Below, one piece after another: positions 19,638 to 21,456 of a stretch of 21,456 nucleotides of DNA. This DNA comes from Oppiella nova (taxonomy: Eukaryota > Arthropoda > Arachnida > Sarcoptiformes > Oppiidae). Every line of letters begins with the position of its first letter. Within the stretch, counting starts at the first letter, position 1. The stretch covers positions 1 through 21,456 of the forward strand of contig CAJPVJ010000685.1 in the NCBI GenBank assembly GCA_905397405.1, read 5' to 3'. The notes beneath the pieces are model-generated. The model saw nothing but the letters and a program-made list of their open reading frames with translations. It searched no databases and was not told where the DNA came from. The position numbers and the translations under genes were made by a program.

Positions 19638-19845
19638 ACATGAATTAAATGAAATTAATAATAAAATGAGGTATAAAACTGAAGTTTGTTTAAAAGTTTA
19701 GAAGTTGTGTACATTCAGGAAGTTATGTTAGGTTTGCATTGGCTGTCAATTTGACATTTCATGTCAATTACAATACGAGAGTCATCTGTAGTTTACTTTT
19801 ATTGTATAATTCATTCATTACGTCACTCATTGAGATTCACTGATA

Positions 19846-19862
19846 CACGTGAGTCACGTGAC
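19846..19862. promoter_or_regulatory. Two CACGTG E-boxes, 3 bp apart
   Basis: CACGTG at 19846-19851 and again at 19855-19860; the second lies in the 10-bp perfect palindrome GTCACGTGAC (19853-19862), the preferred site of bHLH-ZIP factors such as USF and TFE/MITF. It sits about 450 bp upstream of the JADE-like start, so it may belong to that promoter. Confidence 0.6.
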
Positions 19863-20313
19863 CAGTGAATACTGTAATCCACTGCTAGGATGTGTGTGTT
19901 CCCAACATTTGGACAATATTGCCGCAATCACATGCAATGAATTTATGAATGCAAATTCACAACATTATCAAAACTTATTGAATTATATATAACTTATTGA
20001 ATACTTGCAGACATTAGTTGTTTAGAAACAATAGTGGCATTGAGTGAAAGGGCATCCGATTGATCATAAAATATGTTTTTCATAATGTTTGGGGAATATG
20101 TTTGCGAGAGAGTGGGAGTGCGTTGAGAGTGAATGGGATTGAAGTGAACGTCAAATGCATTGAAAGCATTGAAAACATTTGAAGAAACAGAGATCCCATC
20201 AAAATGGCTGCGCTTTGAATGCATCGACTGATGGCGTGAGCGATGGTTTGCAACGATTTTTGTGCACAAATCCAGTGAATCCAACACTTCTTGCGACCAA
20301 TCGGTGCTCAACG

Positions 20314-20723
20314 ATGAGCTCGTCTTCGGGCCCGAGCGCTGGCACATCGGGTCCGTGCCATCCGACCATTCATTTGACCCTTTCTTTTACACTGACTTTC
20401 ATTTGATTTCGCAAACAATTTGTTCATTGAATCCCATTTTAATTGTCTTCTCAATTGATTTACAGGCAAAAGAAGTCGAAGCAAAGTGTCCATCAGTTGC
20501 GAGGATGAGGGCAACGCTTCCAAACGTCTCAAACCCGGTAATTATGGCCACAATTGCAGTGATAATTGAATTGATTTGATGTTTCGGGCATTAATTGACT
20601 TCTTGTGGTGTCCGACAGACTGTTGTCGAGTGAATGACTTGAATGTTGTGAACAAATCCCGGATCTATAACTTCGGTTATCGCAAAAAACCGGCCGAACT
20701 CTTCCGCAAAGATCTCATCTCTG
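20314..20723 (+). CDS. Probable JADE/rhinoceros-family PHD-finger protein, first three exons, partial
   Basis: Exons 20314-20350, 20466-20537 and 20619-20723, each GT-AG with phase 1 at every junction, giving 71 residues. The N terminus is Ser-rich, then basic (GKRSRSKVSIS, SKRLKP; a possible nuclear signal). It ends in KKPAELFRKDLIS with one base of the next codon, matching the conserved block before the PHD fingers of JADE1-3 and Drosophila rhinoceros (P-[SA]-E-[VL]-F-R-[TK]-D-L-I-[TS]-A-M-K). JADE proteins are scaffold subunits of HBO1 histone acetyltransferase complexes. The next exon should start so as to give A-M-K-L, but nothing like it follows; 12 bp after the donor the minus-strand GATAD1 exon begins. 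No PHD domain is visible, so the call depends on one short motif and the consistent splice phases. Confidence 0.62.
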
Positions 20724-20735
20724 GTCAGTCATTAC

Positions 20736-20855
20736 GTGACGAATGTCTTTGTTGTTGCAATCGTTGCATTTAATACATCCATCGCTACTCTTGGACCACA
20801 TCTGCGACTCATTTGTACCACAAATACTACAAACGGGTTGTAATCCCAAAGGCAT
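20736..20855 (-). CDS. GATAD1: GATAD1 first coding exon (GATA-type zinc finger)
   Basis: Forty codons from the ATG at 20855 to the donor at 20735 (cac followed by gtaatg), phase 0. The start MPLGLQPVCSICGTNESQMW, then a basic/Gly turn and CIKCNDCN, follows human GATAD1 (M-P-L-G-L-K-P-T-C-S-V-C ... M-W ... C-H-H-C), a C-X2-C...C-X2-C GATA-type finger. The open frame extends upstream to another ATG at 20900, but the conserved N terminus marks 20855. The phase matches exon 2 at 16240-16324, 4.4 kb away on the same strand, so a single GATAD1 transcript is possible in principle if it spans the MCM6 body. The exon lies beside promoter copy 2. Confidence 0.88.
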
Positions 20856-20871
20856 TGTCTTCAACCACTTC

Positions 20872-21328
20872 TTCACCACTTCTTCACACCTTCTCTTCAA
20901 TTGACTTCACTTTTACACAAACCTCTCAAACAATTCAATACAAAAGCACTCAAAAGTTGGACATTAATTATGTCTTCAATGTAATGAACTTTAAATGAAT
21001 TAAACTTATATTTTATTCAATAAGGTTTAAAACAATTATTTAATCATCAATGAATTAGTGAATTATTATAATTATTATTATATATTATAAATCAATGAAT
21101 TATAAAATCTTTAAATTATTAATTCAAAAAGTGTTCATTTGAAAGCAAATGCCAATTAGGGGTCAAATGTGTGTCCGACGAGTGTTTGGGACGTATTTGG
21201 TGTGAAAGTTGTGCCAAAGTTTTGGCGCATTTTTGCCAATTGATTGACAAAAGAGTGATTCATTTGAAGAGATCTTTAATTTTTAAAAGGATTTCATTTG
21301 ACGTGAAATTAAGTGTTGATTTGCATTT
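20872..21328. repeat. Duplicated bidirectional promoter region, copy 2 (with intact first exons)
   Basis: About 457 bp matching 16476-16899. It lies between the GATAD1 ATG (minus, 20855) and the MCM6 ATG (plus, 21362), 506 bp apart, so it is the natural shared promoter of this divergent pair. It has an extra AT-rich insertion near 21060-21100 relative to copy 1. Confidence 0.92.
21220..21228 (+). promoter_or_regulatory. E2F-type site in promoter copy 2
   Basis: TTTTGGCGC, same position in the duplicated unit as 16791-16799, about 134 bp upstream of the MCM6 ATG. This fits cell-cycle control of MCM6. CCAAT sequences (gccaattg) follow closely. Confidence 0.65.
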
Positions 21329-21361
21329 CAATTGTCTGCCAATTGATTGATTGCCACAGAA

Positions 21362-21456
21362 ATGGATGTTTCGGACAACCGGTTGAACCAAAGCCAACGA
21401 ATCAAAGACGACTTGTCAGAGAAGTGTCAGAAACTGTTCGGCGATTTCCTCAATGA
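21362..21456 (+). CDS. MCM6: MCM6 first coding exon, cut by the window edge
   Basis: ATG at 21362 starts MDVSDNRLNQSQRIKDDL, then SEKCQKLFGDFLN, which matches the human MCM6 N terminus (E-V-A-E-K-C-Q-K-L-F-L-D-F-L-E-E). The last two bases of the window (ga) would begin the Glu codon that precedes QTSETDG in the exon at 17038, so this exon fits the start of that one exactly. It is, however, 4.3 kb downstream of it on the same strand. It may instead be spliced to a second MCM6 body beyond the right edge. Confidence 0.9.
   Translation, partial: MDVSDNRLNQSQRIKDDLSEKCQKLFGDFLN

Larger units (their letters stand above)
19417..20313. other. Spacer between MCM6 and the JADE-like exons; probable JADE promoter and 5' UTR
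   Basis: About 900 bp without a recognisable protein. It holds a perfect 16-bp palindrome at 19570-19585 (ATTTGAATATTCAAAT), a CRE-like TACGTCA near 19819, and paired CACGTG sites at 19846 and 19855. A minus-strand frame at 19994-20347 (117 codons) matches nothing I recognise and is probably chance. Confidence 0.5.

Noticed and set aside
19994-20347. 117-codon minus-strand frame upstream of the JADE-like exons
   Set aside because: No family resemblance, low-complexity runs, and it overlaps the JADE-like exon on the other strand; probably chance.

Overview
This is eukaryotic nuclear DNA: AT-rich spacers, and genes cut by many short introns (mostly 50-85 nt, canonical GT-AG). The proteins are animal ones. 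The compact introns and the protein sequences fit an arthropod, and my guess is an acariform mite, but the species cannot be fixed from the sequence alone. I see no transposon, CRISPR array, rRNA or tRNA gene.

Layout. (1) 1-638, minus: first coding exon of an NHE-type sodium/proton exchanger (signal peptide, His-rich loop, first membrane segment); the rest lies off the left edge. (2) 639-4958: about 4.3 kb of AT-rich DNA without a recognisable gene. (3) 4959-10682, plus: a complete WDR7 (Rabconnectin-3 beta), rebuilt here as 13 exons and 1537 aa with every splice phase consistent. (4) 10683-11110: short convergent spacer with a 128-bp tandem duplication. (5) 11111-12709, minus: complete class 2 dihydroorotate dehydrogenase, 7 exons, 397 aa. 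(6) 13174-14814, plus: diacylglycerol kinase epsilon, divergent from DHODH across a 464-bp spacer; its C-terminal accessory domain is disrupted. (7) 15516-16324, minus: body of GATAD1. (8) 17038-19416, plus: body of the replicative helicase subunit MCM6, without a start codon. (9) 20314-20723, plus: three 5' exons of a probable JADE/rhinoceros-family PHD protein. (10) 20736-20855, minus: the GATAD1 zinc-finger first exon. (11) 21362 to the right edge, plus: the MCM6 first exon.

Most genes are ordinary housekeeping genes in divergent or convergent pairs. The unusual part is 15.5-21.46 kb. A promoter region of about 430-460 bp carrying an E2F-type TTTTGGCGC site occurs twice in the same orientation (16476-16899 and 20872-21328). 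The left copy sits between the GATAD1 body and the MCM6 body but lacks both first exons. The right copy is flanked by both first exons, and on its left a JADE exon abuts the GATAD1 exon with only 12 bp between two opposed splice donors. MCM6 is therefore in the order exon 2 then exon 1, which cis-splicing of one transcript cannot fix. Segmental duplication with rearrangement, or a mis-assembly, are the leading explanations. I do not see a new biochemical system; the second-look items are this permuted locus, a possible micro-inversion in the DGK epsilon gene, and a strongly over-represented 7-mer (TACAGTA) confined to non-coding DNA.
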